Source: Streptomyces sp. B93 (GTDB lineage: Bacteria > Actinomycetota > Actinomycetes > Streptomycetales > Streptomycetaceae). From it: a DNA stretch of 64,000 nucleotides. Below, one piece after another: positions 1 to 7,550 of the stretch. Location of the stretch: assembly GCF_018070565.1 (NCBI RefSeq), contig NZ_JAGPXL010000006.1, positions 186,001 to 250,000 on the forward strand, in the 5' to 3' direction. A program made the translations under genes and the position numbers. The notes beneath the pieces are model-generated. The model was given only the letters and a program-made list of their open reading frames with translations. It was not told where the DNA came from and made no database searches. Every line of letters begins with the position of its first letter. The stretch's first letter is position 1.

Positions 1-633
1 CACTCCGGCGCCGATCTCCAACAGTCGTGCCTCCTCTGGGGTCGGCATACGCGCGGCGATCTCGTCGAAGTACCCAACCTGCACGATGCCCTGAGCGGCT
101 AGATACCGCGTAGTTCCCTCTTCGATGTCCCCTGGCTCGGCAAGTCGCGGCGACGCGTCGACCAGCCACGACGGGTAGTAGGTCGCTTGCGTCGACCAAG
201 GGACGTCGTCCACGAAACGGTGGCAGAACCGCAGCACCGCCTTCGCCCCTGTCGCAATGTCCAGTCGCTGGGCGATCTCCTCTGGCGTTGGCAGCATCTC
301 GACCCGGAACCTCTGGTGCGGCCGTCGACCTGCGTTGGTGACGTCGGTGTTGTACGAATCCCCGTTCTGCGGAAAGTTCAGATTCTCGAACCGGGACGCG
401 TTGAGTTCGAACACCTCGTGAGACTTGACCTCGTAGCCAAGTCCCTGGCTGGACGTCAGCAGTCCCTCGCTGACCAACAAGCTCAGCCCGTTGCGGACTG
501 TGTTCCGGGACGCGTCGAACCGCTGTTGTAGGTCGTGCTCAGAAGGCAGCCGCGACCCCGGCGGGAAGGTGCCGTTGTCAATCTCGCGGCGCAGGGCATC
601 GGCGACTTGCCGGTACTTCGGCTGCTTGCTCAT
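1..633 (-). CDS. GntR-family transcriptional repressor, KorSA-like (3' end cut by window edge)
   Basis: Reading the reverse strand from the ATG at 631-633 gives an N-terminal winged helix typical of GntR proteins (start MSKQPKYRQVADALRREI, then RLPSEHDLQQRF and SRNTVRNGL). It is followed by a HutC/UTRA-type effector domain. 211 residues are visible and the frame is still open at base 1. In pSAM2-like elements KorSA represses the pra/transfer functions and keeps the element integrated. It reads opposite to the rest of the element. Two operator-like palindromes lie just upstream (659-674 and 725-744), consistent with autoregulation. Assignment to KorSA is from context plus fold; the GntR call itself is secure. 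Confidence 0.88.
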   Translation of the reverse strand, partial: MSKQPKYRQVADALRREIDNGTFPPGSRLPSEHDLQQRFDASRNTVRNGLSLLVSEGLLTSSQGLGYEVKSHEVFELNASRFENLNFPQNGDSYNTDVTNAGRRPHQRFRVEMLPTPEEIAQRLDIATGAKAVLRFCHRFVDDVPWSTQATYYPSWLVDASPRLAEPGDIEEGTTRYLAAQGIVQVGYFDEIAARMPTPEEARLLEIGAGV

Positions 634-658
634 GCCCTCATCATGACGCACTCGCGCA

Positions 659-674
659 ACTTGTTGGTACATGT
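659..674. promoter_or_regulatory. Operator-like imperfect palindrome upstream of the GntR repressor
   Basis: ACTTGT-TGGT-ACATGT: 6-base arms with one mismatch around a 4-base spacer. It contains TTGTTGGTAC, the exact reverse complement of GTACCAACAA at 731-740. It lies 26 bases upstream of the repressor start, so binding there could block its promoter. Confidence 0.6.
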
Positions 675-724
675 AGGCCAACCCCCTTGACGACTCACTG
701 TCCGTGGGTGCAGCATCACTGCGT

Positions 725-744
725 CAGCTTGTACCAACAAGCTG
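725..744. promoter_or_regulatory. Operator-like perfect palindrome, second KorSA-type site
   Basis: CAGCTTGT-ACCA-ACAAGCTG: perfect 8-base arms with a 4-base spacer. It shares the decamer with the site at 659-674 but in the opposite orientation, about 66 bases away. The pair would let a dimeric GntR protein control both divergent directions. Confidence 0.65.
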
Positions 745-1360
745 AGCAGGTGGTGCAACACCCTCAAGTGTGCACCCACCTGCGGCGACGCCCGGAGGAA
801 AGCCCGCAGGGGTGAGTACGAAGGAAGCGCCCGTTGGTTGAGAACTCAACAGAGTGTTGATTCGACGGGAAGTGAGTCCCCGTCCCCGCAACGGCCCGGG
901 TGATGGCCGCTGGTGGCCACTTCGAGGCGGGGGAACCTGTCCCGCCCTGCGTGTCAGCTCTGGAGAACAGCCCCCGGGATCATCCCTTCCTCACGGGAGG
1001 TCAACCCGGTGTCTGCCACCTGGTGCGCGCCGCCCTGCTGGCGTCAGAGCAGTGACGATGACGCGCCCGATTCTCCCGGCTCGGGACCGGTGCTCCGTGG
1101 CAACGGCGTACCGGTGAAGCCGTGTCCCCGCGATCCGTGGGAGGTCGGTTGTGAGCCGACGACATACCAAGGCGCCGCCGCGACGGACTGGCCGCGCGGT
1201 GCCTGACTTGTAAGCCCGGTCCACTTCGGCCCGCAGCATTCGGTGCTGCGGTCGGCTGCCTCTCCCGCCCGTCCGCCCCGCCGTGAGGCGAGGGCGTACG
1301 GGCGGGAGCGCGGGGAGCCGGAAAACGCCGCTGCTTCAACTGAGCAGATCAGGAGTTGGC
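745..1360. other. Long untranslated region between the repressor and the Nudix gene
   Basis: No convincing long gene is present; the open frames here have poor codon bias and overlap each other. A short palindrome GTTGAG-AA-CTCAAC (837-850) continues into an ACAGAGTGTTG stretch, reminiscent of the leader of Streptomyces rRNA operons. A possible 20-codon reading frame (GTG 1151 to TAA 1213) has a GGGAGG at 1139-1144. The region probably holds the rightward promoter and leader of the element's transfer operon, but I cannot place the promoter. Confidence 0.4.
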
Positions 1361-1783
1361 ATGACCTGCATCGAGACCTTCGAGACCATCCGCTACACCG
1401 CTGACGTTGTTGTGACCACGACTGACGGGTACGTGTTGCTGGTCGAACGCGGCTGGGACCCGTTCAAGGGCCGGTGGGCGCTGCCCGGTGGTCACGTCGA
1501 CCCCGGCGAGACCAGCCGCGTCGCCGCCGCGCGTGAACTCGCCGAAGAGGCCGGTGTGCACGCCGCGCCGGAAGAGCTGCGCCAGGTCGGCACGTTCGAC
1601 CAGCCCGACCGTGACCCGCGTGGCCGGTACGTCACCGTCGCCTACCACCTCACCGTCATCCCCGGAACGATCGTCGAGGCCGGTGACGACGCGACGCGCG
1701 CCGAATGGTGGCCCCTGAGTGACCTGCCGCCGCTCGCGTTCGACCACGCCGAGATTCTCGCTGCGGCCACGGGAACCACCTGA
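1361..1783 (+). CDS. Nudix hydrolase, Pif-like immunity protein of the element
   Basis: 140 residues. A complete Nudix box is present: GHVDPGE, seven residues, then REL-A-EE-A-GV, with the catalytic Arg-Glu and Glu-Glu pairs intact. In pSAM2 the Nudix-motif protein Pif prevents redundant transfer between cells that already carry the element, and this gene sits in the matching place next to the KorSA-like gene. The start is the ATG at 1361 with AGGAG at 1351-1355; an in-frame start upstream at 1283 lacks a ribosome site. It could instead be an ordinary nucleotide-clearing hydrolase; the immunity role is inferred from position. Confidence 0.82.
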   Translation: MTCIETFETIRYTADVVVTTTDGYVLLVERGWDPFKGRWALPGGHVDPGETSRVAAARELAEEAGVHAAPEELRQVGTFDQPDRDPRGRYVTVAYHLTVIPGTIVEAGDDATRAEWWPLSDLPPLAFDHAEILAAATGTT

Positions 1784-1813
1784 CCAGCCCCTTCCGCCCC
1801 GATGGTCGCAACG

Positions 1814-1837
1814 CCGGGTTCGACTCCCGGCGGGGGC
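1814..1837 (+). other. Orphan tRNA T-arm-like sequence with acceptor-like tail
   Basis: CCGGG-TTCGACT-CCCGG forms a 5-bp stem with a 7-base loop matching the tRNA T-loop consensus, followed by CGGGGGC, like the 3' strand of an acceptor stem. No matching GCCCCCG 5' strand, D-arm or anticodon arm is found in the 80 bases upstream. It may be a relic of a tRNA 3' end carried by the element, or chance in GC-rich DNA. Confidence 0.35.
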
Positions 1838-1900
1838 ACTCCGGCCGCGCTCTGGCGGCCGTGCCGCGCCGACGCGCGGCTGCTTACCTCCAACCGCGCG

Positions 1901-1928
1901 CACCCCCGGAGGGGCTACTCCGGGGGTG
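1901..1928 (+). terminator. Perfect 11-bp hairpin upstream of the DUF6284 gene
   Basis: CACCCCCGGAG and CTCCGGGGGTG pair perfectly around a 6-base loop (GGGCTA). No T-run follows, as is usual in Streptomyces. It separates the Nudix gene from the downstream operon and could terminate or attenuate transcription. Confidence 0.6.
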
Positions 1929-1967
1929 CTGTTCGGGCCGTTTCACCTGCTAGGGAGACCACGACCC

Positions 1968-2237
1968 ATGAACCCCATCGTCACACTTCAGGACGCTGTT
2001 ACCGAGTTCGCTCCGGGGACGGAGCCGACGACTGCGGAGCTGGACGCGATCGAGCAGGAGATGCCCGTCATCCTGGCGGACGTCGACCTGTTGGACGCGC
2101 AGATCATCACCCTCGACCGCACCCCGACCGAGCTGGACGCCCGCCGCATCCGCCGGGCCCGGCGCCGGGTGCTCGCTGAGCGGCGGGCGCTGGCCAACCG
2201 CCGCCGGGGCGTGAGCCTGCCGGGCGGTGCGGCATGA
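1968..2237 (+). CDS. DUF6284-type small protein of AICEs
   Basis: 89 residues, starting at the ATG 1968 with GGGAG about 10 bases upstream. The sequence (AVTEFAPG, ELDAIEQEMPVILADVDLLD, then RRIRRARRRVLAERRALANR) resembles the DUF6284 proteins I associate with Streptomyces integrative elements: an acidic N-terminal half and a strongly basic helical C-terminal half, suggesting a mainly helical protein. It is the first gene of a tightly overlapping operon leading to the transfer gene. Function is unknown. Confidence 0.75.
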   Translation: MNPIVTLQDAVTEFAPGTEPTTAELDAIEQEMPVILADVDLLDAQIITLDRTPTELDARRIRRARRRVLAERRALANRRRGVSLPGGAA

Positions 2238-2428
2238 GCAACCAGACCCCGACCCCCAAGGGCTTTGCCCTGGTCCTCATCCTCACCGGCATCGCCGCCG
2301 CGCTCGCCGGTTCGCTGGCGACGCTGGCGACCGGTCACCGCCCGCTCATGGCGGTCGCTGCGGTCGGCTTCGCCCTCCAGTTCGCCGGGTGGGTGGCCCA
2401 CGGCCGCCGGAACAGGGGTGTGGCATGA
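2234..2428 (+). CDS. Small two-helix membrane protein, Spd-like candidate
   Basis: 64 residues. Two hydrophobic segments (about residues 11-30 and 36-54) are separated by a short basic turn, and the C-terminus is Arg-rich. The start ATG overlaps the upstream stop (ATGA), so translation is probably coupled. Small hydrophobic proteins next to transfer genes in pIJ101/pSAM2-type elements act in intramycelial plasmid spread (Spd proteins). This protein has that size and location, but no specific family is recognised. Confidence 0.7.
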   Translation: MSNQTPTPKGFALVLILTGIAAALAGSLATLATGHRPLMAVAAVGFALQFAGWVAHGRRNRGVA

Positions 2429-3285
2429 GCGCCAAGACCGTTCTGCCCGCCGTCGCGATGACGGCCGTGTCCATGGTCCTCACCCTCGCCGTGGTCGTGA
2501 TGTGGCTCGGCGCGGCGGTGCCGTGGCCGGTCGCCGTGGTCGTCGGTCTGGGTATCGACGGGGGATGGCTGGCCACCCTCGCCTATGAGCGCCGTCTGGC
2601 CGCGCAGGGCGACCACTCCCGCACCGTGACGGCCGTGGGCTGGCTGTTCGGCCTGCTCGCCACCGCCGTCCTGGTCGTACACGCCCTCACCGCCGACCAC
2701 GCGGTCGGCGCGTGGCTGGCCGTGGCCTGGCTGCCGGTCGCGGCCAAGGCCTTGTGGCTGGTGCACGGCCTGTGGGAGCGCACCGCGCTCACCCCGACCG
2801 CCCTCGGAGCGATCCGGGGTATCCAGCAGGAAGCCCGCGACGAGGCGGCCGTAGCGCGGGCCCGGTTGCGGGCGGAAGCCGCCACCGAAGAGACCCGGCT
2901 GACGGCCGTGACCGAAGCAGGGGCGCGCGTCGCACGGGTGCAGGCGAAGACCGCGCAGACCCTCGCCGGGGCGTGGTCGACGCTGGAGACCGCCCGGATT
3001 GGTGAGGACACCGGACGGGCGCTGACCTGCGTGACGGGCCGCGTCACACCCCACGACACACCCCGCTGGGAGCTGCCTGTGTGGGGTCTGATGGAGCCGC
3101 TGGCGGGGCGTTCGCTGGAGGCTGGTCCGGCGCTCACCGATGACGCCCTGGACGTCGTGGTGGACGAGATCCGCCGGAGCGAAGACCCCGCCTTGTCCTA
3201 CCGCGAGATGGCCGCCCGTTTCCGTGCCGCCGGTCACTCTGCGTCTGAGGTGCGGTTGCGGGCCGCGTGGAAGCGCGTCGTCTGA
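2425..3285 (+). CDS. Membrane protein with N-terminal membrane domain and cytoplasmic helical tail, SpdB-like
   Basis: 286 residues from the ATG 2425, which overlaps the previous stop (ATGA). The N-terminal third has four hydrophobic segments (about residues 7-28, 33-50, 68-88, 93-112). Next comes a long Ala/Arg/Glu-rich stretch (EARDEAAVARARLRAEAATE) likely to be coiled coil, and a C-terminal region ending in a small helical domain (LSYREMAARFRAAGHS) that looks like a degenerate HTH. This layout matches SpdB-type spread proteins of Streptomyces conjugative plasmids, which work with the Tra pump to move DNA through septa. The role is inferred from layout and context. Confidence 0.72.
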   Translation: MSAKTVLPAVAMTAVSMVLTLAVVVMWLGAAVPWPVAVVVGLGIDGGWLATLAYERRLAAQGDHSRTVTAVGWLFGLLATAVLVVHALTADHAVGAWLAVAWLPVAAKALWLVHGLWERTALTPTALGAIRGIQQEARDEAAVARARLRAEAATEETRLTAVTEAGARVARVQAKTAQTLAGAWSTLETARIGEDTGRALTCVTGRVTPHDTPRWELPVWGLMEPLAGRSLEAGPALTDDALDVVVDEIRRSEDPALSYREMAARFRAAGHSASEVRLRAAWKRVV

Positions 3286-3632
3286 TGGGGGCGCTGCCGG
3301 TGTTCCGGTGGCGCCTGGCCCCGGACGGCTACGCCACCCGCCGCCAACTCCGCGCGGCGGGTCTGCGCCCTGGTGGCCAGCAGGTGGCCGCGCAGCTTGA
3401 ACGCCCCCGGCGCCGCCGCCCGCCGCTGGTCGCGCACCTGTACCGCGTCGACATGGCCAAGCCCGTCCGCCCGATGACGGATGCGCGGTGGGCGGCTCTG
3501 GCCAAGGCCAACGCTGCCCGCCGCCGCTGCCCCGAGTGCGGACGCGACGCGGGCTACGTCATCCCCACCTCGCTCGGCATGTGCGTGCCCTGCGCCTACC
3601 CCAACCCGCCCGTAGCCGAAGGGACTGCCTGA
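3285..3632 (+). CDS. RRQRL-motif zinc-binding protein
   Basis: 115 residues. The start ATG overlaps the preceding stop by one base (TGATG). The N-terminal part carries an RRQLRAAGLRPGGQ segment, the signature of small RRQRL-type proteins seen in Streptomyces integrative elements. The C-terminal part has a zinc ribbon, CPEC at one knuckle and CVPC 19 residues later. The function is not known to me; a nucleic-acid-binding accessory role is plausible. Confidence 0.75.
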   Translation: MGALPVFRWRLAPDGYATRRQLRAAGLRPGGQQVAAQLERPRRRRPPLVAHLYRVDMAKPVRPMTDARWAALAKANAARRRCPECGRDAGYVIPTSLGMCVPCAYPNPPVAEGTA

Positions 3633-3949
3633 TGGGCAACTCCGACATCCGCCGCCTTGACCGGGAGATCCGGCAGACGGTGAAGAAGCTGGAAGCCGTC
3701 CGCCGGGGCGAGTGGTGGCCGCTCAACGGCCACGAGCGCCGCGCGATGGCCCGCGCCCTGGCGGGCGGCTCGTACCGCGTCGCCCGGGGCCGCAGTTCCG
3801 GGCGGGCGGAACAGCAGATGGACACCACCGGCAGTGCCGCTGAGATGCGGCTGAACGCGGAACTGACCGCGCTGCACGGCGAGCGTCAGCGGCTCATCAC
3901 CGAAGCCGCCCGCGACAAGGCCAAGCGCAAGTCCTCCGGCTGGTGGTGA
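3632..3949 (+). CDS. Small helical protein of unknown function
   Basis: 105 residues, start overlapping the previous stop by one base (TGATG). It is rich in Arg, Glu and Lys with two predicted helical stretches: IRRLDREIRQTVKKLEAVRR near the N-terminus and NAELTALHGERQRLITEAA near the C-terminus, probably coiled coils. No domain is recognised. It is the last gene of the coupled block before the transfer ATPase, with about 100 bases between. Confidence 0.65.
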   Translation: MGNSDIRRLDREIRQTVKKLEAVRRGEWWPLNGHERRAMARALAGGSYRVARGRSSGRAEQQMDTTGSAAEMRLNAELTALHGERQRLITEAARDKAKRKSSGWW

Positions 3950-4053
3950 CCAGCCTCTCAACCGGGGTGGCCGCCCCTGCCATGGACACGGCCACCCCGT
4001 CTCTCCCTCAACTCCCGCCCCCAGCTCAGGGGGCAGTCAGGAGATCTCCCAGC

Positions 4054-6186
4054 ATGTCTGAGAACGTCGTCCACCTCCACAAGCCCACCGACCTGCCTGC
4101 CGAGGACGCCGTGACCCGGCTGACCGTGGTCCCCGACCCCGCCCCGGACGCTCCGGCCGTGCCGGTGCCGTTGTGGGTGCGCTCCGGGCGCGCCGTCAAG
4201 GGTGCCGTCACGCACGAGCGCACCCGCGCCACCGTCCGCGCGGCTGTCCGGCACGGGATGTACACGTTCAACGGCGGGCGGATCGTCGCGCGCCGCACCT
4301 GGGACGGGCGTACCGGGGCCCGCTATGAGCGGATGATCCGGGCGGCGGAAGCCGCGGGAAACCTGGAAGCCGCCGAAGAGTGGGAGGAACGCCTTCAGCG
4401 CTTCCGCACCGCCCGCCATCACCGCCGTATGGACCTGCTGCACTCGCCCGTGGAAGCCGCCAAGGGCGCCGCCGTGGGCACCGGCATGGGCATCGGCACC
4501 CTGATCGCCCTCGGGGTCGTCATGGCCATCAACACCGGCAACCCCATCGATGTGCTGACCCCGCTGGAAGCCACCATCGACTTCATCAGCCTGCTCATCC
4601 GGATCGTGCAGGTGGTGTGGGGTCCGGCGCTCACGATCGGCCCGTTCCTCGCCCTGCTCGCCCTGTGGGCCGTCGGACGCAACCAGCAGGCCGCACCCCA
4701 ATGGGCTCTGCCCGCCAACGCCCGCAGCGCCGAGGGTGAGCCGATCACCCCGTCCATCGTCGTCAAGGCCCTGGGGCACCTGGGGTTGCCTGCCCTGCGC
4801 AAGGCCATCAAGGACATGGACGACGGGGGCGCCGCCATGCTGTCCCCGATCGTGATCGCCGGATGCGGTGTGGAAGTCGACGTGCTGCTGCCTCTGGAGG
4901 TGTCTACCGTCGAGATCCAGCAGCGGCGCCGCAAGCTCGCGGAGAACCTGTCCCGGCACGAGCACGAGGTGTTCATCACCATCCCCGAGGCCGCGCGGAC
5001 CGTCAGGTTGTGGATCGCGGACTCGGGTGCGCTGGATGAGCCGATCGGTCCGTCCCCGCTGGTCACCGACGACACCCTGACCGCGAACTACAGGACCGGC
5101 CGCGCGCCGTGGGGCCGGAACCTGCGCGGGGACGCAGCGGAGCTGAGCCTGTATCAACGCCATGTGCTCGTCACGGGCCGCTCCAACCAGGGCAAGACCG
5201 CTTCCCTGCGTTCGCTGGCGCTGTGGCTGGCGCTGGACCGGTCGGTTCAGTTCTGGATGGCTGACCTCAAGGGCGTCGGTGACTGGGCCATGTTCGACGG
5301 CATTGCCGAAGTCCTCATCCAGGGTCCCTCGGATGACCACGTCATCCAGGCGACCGAGATGGTGGAGGACGCGGTGCGGGAGATGAACCGACGCATCGAG
5401 GTACGCCGCACCGACCCGGCCGCGACGTTCCCGCCGCTCATCGTCATCGTGGACGAAGCGCAGGTGGCGTTCATGTGCCCGGTCGTCGGTAAGGACAAGC
5501 GCCCCTACGGCGGTTCGAAGGCCACCTCCCGGTACTTCATGGCGGTCCGTAAGATCCACAACCAGGGGCGGGCGGTGGACGTGCTGATGTGGCAGGGCAC
5601 CCAAGACCCCACCGACCAGAACCTGCCCAAGCTGGTCCGCGAGGGCGCCCACACCCGCGCCTCCCTCGTGGTGGGCACCGAGTCGCAGTCCCGCATGGCG
5701 CTCGGGGACAAGGCGGTCGATGACGGGGCCGCGCCGCACCTGCTGCGCCAGGGGCTGGACAAGGGGACCCTGGTCGTCGCCTCGGACGGCATCGAGATGC
5801 CCAAGGGCCAGTCCTCCATCACCGTGCGCACCCACTTCATCGACGACGAACCCGCCGCCGAGATCGCGGAGCGGGCGAAGATGCTGCGCGACGGGGTGAC
5901 CACGCTGCGGACTGTCGAGCGGGGTGAGGAGCGCGACCCGCTCGCGGACATCGCCGCCGCCCTCGGCGACAGCACCCGCCTGCCCACCACCGACGTCCTC
6001 AAGCGGCTCGCCGCGCTGAACGAGGACGCCTACGGCGGGTGGACGAACGGCGACCTGAAGCGGGTGCTGGAAGCCCACGGCGAGGAACCGAAGAAGTCCC
6101 ACGGCCGCATGGTCGTCCACCGCGAACACGTCCTCCGTGCGCTCGCCACCCGCGACACGGACGGTTCCGCTTCCGCCGCCGAGTAG
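4054..6186 (+). CDS. traSA: FtsK/TraB-type DNA translocase, main transfer protein (TraSA-like)
   Basis: 710 residues from the ATG 4054, with AGGAG at 4039-4043. The N-terminal 130 residues are cytoplasmic. Two membrane segments follow (about residues 145-165 and 188-208), then the motor domain with Walker A GRSNQGKT (375-382) and Walker B LIVIVDEAQ (Asp467, Glu468). The C-terminus (about 620-710) has a winged-helix look (DVLKRLAALNED, NGDLKRVLEAHG), as in TraB proteins that read 8-bp clt repeats. Proteins of this family pump double-stranded DNA between hyphae. A repeat cluster lies directly downstream. The symbol is by analogy with pSAM2. Confidence 0.88.
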   Translation: MSENVVHLHKPTDLPAEDAVTRLTVVPDPAPDAPAVPVPLWVRSGRAVKGAVTHERTRATVRAAVRHGMYTFNGGRIVARRTWDGRTGARYERMIRAAEAAGNLEAAEEWEERLQRFRTARHHRRMDLLHSPVEAAKGAAVGTGMGIGTLIALGVVMAINTGNPIDVLTPLEATIDFISLLIRIVQVVWGPALTIGPFLALLALWAVGRNQQAAPQWALPANARSAEGEPITPSIVVKALGHLGLPALRKAIKDMDDGGAAMLSPIVIAGCGVEVDVLLPLEVSTVEIQQRRRKLAENLSRHEHEVFITIPEAARTVRLWIADSGALDEPIGPSPLVTDDTLTANYRTGRAPWGRNLRGDAAELSLYQRHVLVTGRSNQGKTASLRSLALWLALDRSVQFWMADLKGVGDWAMFDGIAEVLIQGPSDDHVIQATEMVEDAVREMNRRIEVRRTDPAATFPPLIVIVDEAQVAFMCPVVGKDKRPYGGSKATSRYFMAVRKIHNQGRAVDVLMWQGTQDPTDQNLPKLVREGAHTRASLVVGTESQSRMALGDKAVDDGAAPHLLRQGLDKGTLVVASDGIEMPKGQSSITVRTHFIDDEPAAEIAERAKMLRDGVTTLRTVERGEERDPLADIAAALGDSTRLPTTDVLKRLAALNEDAYGGWTNGDLKRVLEAHGEEPKKSHGRMVVHREHVLRALATRDTDGSASAAE

Positions 6187-6302
6187 CGGGGAGGCACACC
6201 CGCCCGGGGTGGGGAGGCGGGGAGAACTCCCCAACCACCTCCCCACCCCGCATCCCCCACGCTGATCAGCGAAAACATCAACTCGGGGAGGCGGGGAGGC
6301 AC
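6186..6302 (+). repeat. GGGGAGGC octamer cluster, candidate clt (TraB recognition) locus
   Basis: The octamer GGGGAGGC occurs on the plus strand at 6188-6195, 6211-6218, 6285-6292 and 6293-6300, with a near copy (GGGGAGAA) at 6219 and an inverted heptamer at 6238-6244. A longer unit GCGGGGAGGCAC recurs at 6186-6197 and 6291-6302, and GGGGAGGCGGGGAG at 6211-6224 and 6285-6298. In related plasmids the clt locus with 8-bp TraB recognition sequences lies at the 3' end of the tra gene, exactly this position. Binding is inferred. Confidence 0.6.
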
Positions 6303-6390
6303 CCCAGCTCAGGGCCCTGAAACCCCCTGAACACGCCACCCGGCAGGGGGTGCCACCACCTCCCCCACCCATGCCCGGAAGGGATTCCGC

Positions 6391-6855
6391 ATGTACCCCG
6401 ACCACACCCACCAGCCGACCACCCAGCGGGCCGTGGAAGTCCACCAGCCCACCCCCATCACCCCCGCCGCCATCCACCCGGCGCCGGTCGTCCCCGTCCA
6501 CCCGAGTGCCGTCCCGGCCGTCGCGAGCATCGTCCTGCCGGACGGCCGCGTCGTCACCGGCTACGCCATCAACCCCATGCAGCCCGCACCGGTCGCGGCC
6601 AAGCCGCCCGTCTCCCGCGCGGCCGTGAACGTCGCCCTCGGGGGCGTGGGCTTCCTCGCCGTGTGCGGCGGCCTGATCCTGCTCACCTCGTTCATCGCCG
6701 CGCTCACCGCGCTCATCGGCCAGCTCATCATCCTCGCCGCCGTGATCTTCGGCGGCTGGATCGCCGTGCAGGTGTTCAGCGCGAGCGGTCACAAGAGCGG
6801 CACGACGGTGAACATCCGCCGGGCCGTGATCAAGCGGAACAAGTTCTACGGCTGA
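6391..6855 (+). CDS. SpdD-like spread protein (small hydrophobic protein with Pro-rich N-terminus)
   Basis: 154 residues. Residues 1-75 are Pro/His/Val-rich (HQPTPITPAAIHPAPVVPVH). They are followed by one long or two closely spaced hydrophobic segments (about 85-130), a Gly-rich LGGVGFLAVCGG and IAALTALIGQLIILAAVIFG, then a basic C-terminal tail ending NIRRAVIKRNKFYG. This layout resembles SpdD-type proteins that accompany TraB in Streptomyces elements. GGAAGGG precedes the ATG by about 7 bases. The gene lies right after the candidate clt. Confidence 0.75.
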   Translation: MYPDHTHQPTTQRAVEVHQPTPITPAAIHPAPVVPVHPSAVPAVASIVLPDGRVVTGYAINPMQPAPVAAKPPVSRAAVNVALGGVGFLAVCGGLILLTSFIAALTALIGQLIILAAVIFGGWIAVQVFSASGHKSGTTVNIRRAVIKRNKFYG

Positions 6856-6869
6856 GCCCCGAGGCTGTC

Positions 6870-7043
6870 ATGGCGTTTCTCGACTGGCGGGACGCCCGCC
6901 ACTTCGACGTCTCCCGCGACCTGCCGTGCGTGCTCTGCGGCAAACCCACCCCCATGCGCAGCCACGACCGCGAACCGGTCCACAAGGTGTGCGCTGAGGA
7001 CTGGTGCGACCAGCACCCCAGCTCCAACCGCTTCCACGGCTGA
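6870..7043 (+). CDS. Tiny Cys/His zinc-binding protein
   Basis: 57 residues, below the usual size cutoff. It has a CVLC knuckle at about residue 20 followed by HKVCAEDWC and a terminal H-rich tail, enough ligands for one zinc ion. It starts 15 bases after the SpdD-like gene stop and the next gene begins 15 bases after its own. Such small zinc proteins are common passengers of AICEs. No function is known. Confidence 0.68.
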   Translation: MAFLDWRDARHFDVSRDLPCVLCGKPTPMRSHDREPVHKVCAEDWCDQHPSSNRFHG

Positions 7044-7057
7044 CAGGAGAACCCCGC

Positions 7058-7546
7058 GTGTTCGAAATCCGCGTCATCTGCGACCCGACCGACACCGACC
7101 GCATCACCGCCGCCCTGACGTCCGCGCTCACCACCGGCGACGCGCGCCGGTACCCGACCCGCGACGGCAAGCGCACCCGCCTCTACCTCACCGCCGACCA
7201 CCGCCCCGCCCCGCAGGACTGGCCCACCCCCGAGCAGGCCTACGCCAACGCCCCCAGCATCAACAGCGAGATCGGATGGACGGCCCGCTACCTCGCCGAC
7301 GCCGAGTGCTACACCGAACTCGACCGGCACTTCTACCTGCGCAAAGCCGCCCTACTCGACCGCATCGCCCTGCTCGACGAACCCGACGCCACGAGCAGCG
7401 ACACCACCGAAACCGCCGAAGCGGCGGCCCTGATGCTGCTGGACACCGACCGGCCGCACCTCGCCCCCCACCTCGCCGAGCAGGCCGAGAGCAACCCGCG
7501 CGGCTACGTCCGCCACCAGTACGCCCACAACCAGGAACGGAGCTGA
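7058..7546 (+). CDS. Hypothetical AICE protein
   Basis: 162 residues from the GTG at 7058, chosen because AGGAG (7045-7049) lies at ideal spacing; an in-frame ATG at 7004 would overlap the previous gene without a ribosome site. The N-terminus is a beta-alpha pattern (VFEIRVICDPTDTDRITAAL, then RYPTRDGKRTRLYLTA) like a small ferredoxin-like fold. The C-terminal half is acidic and helical. I recognise no family. Expressed as part of the block between the transfer and replication genes. Confidence 0.65.
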   Translation: MFEIRVICDPTDTDRITAALTSALTTGDARRYPTRDGKRTRLYLTADHRPAPQDWPTPEQAYANAPSINSEIGWTARYLADAECYTELDRHFYLRKAALLDRIALLDEPDATSSDTTETAEAAALMLLDTDRPHLAPHLAEQAESNPRGYVRHQYAHNQERS

Positions 7547-7550
7547 CCAC

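Noticed and set aside
187..531. 114-codon plus-strand frame at the left edge
   Set aside because: It is antisense to the KorSA-like GntR gene, whose domain is clear.
3958..6792. 944-codon open frame on the minus strand across the tra region
   Set aside because: It is antisense to the TraSA-like gene, is low-complexity (Gly/Asp/His/Arg), has no domain, and arises from GC codon bias.
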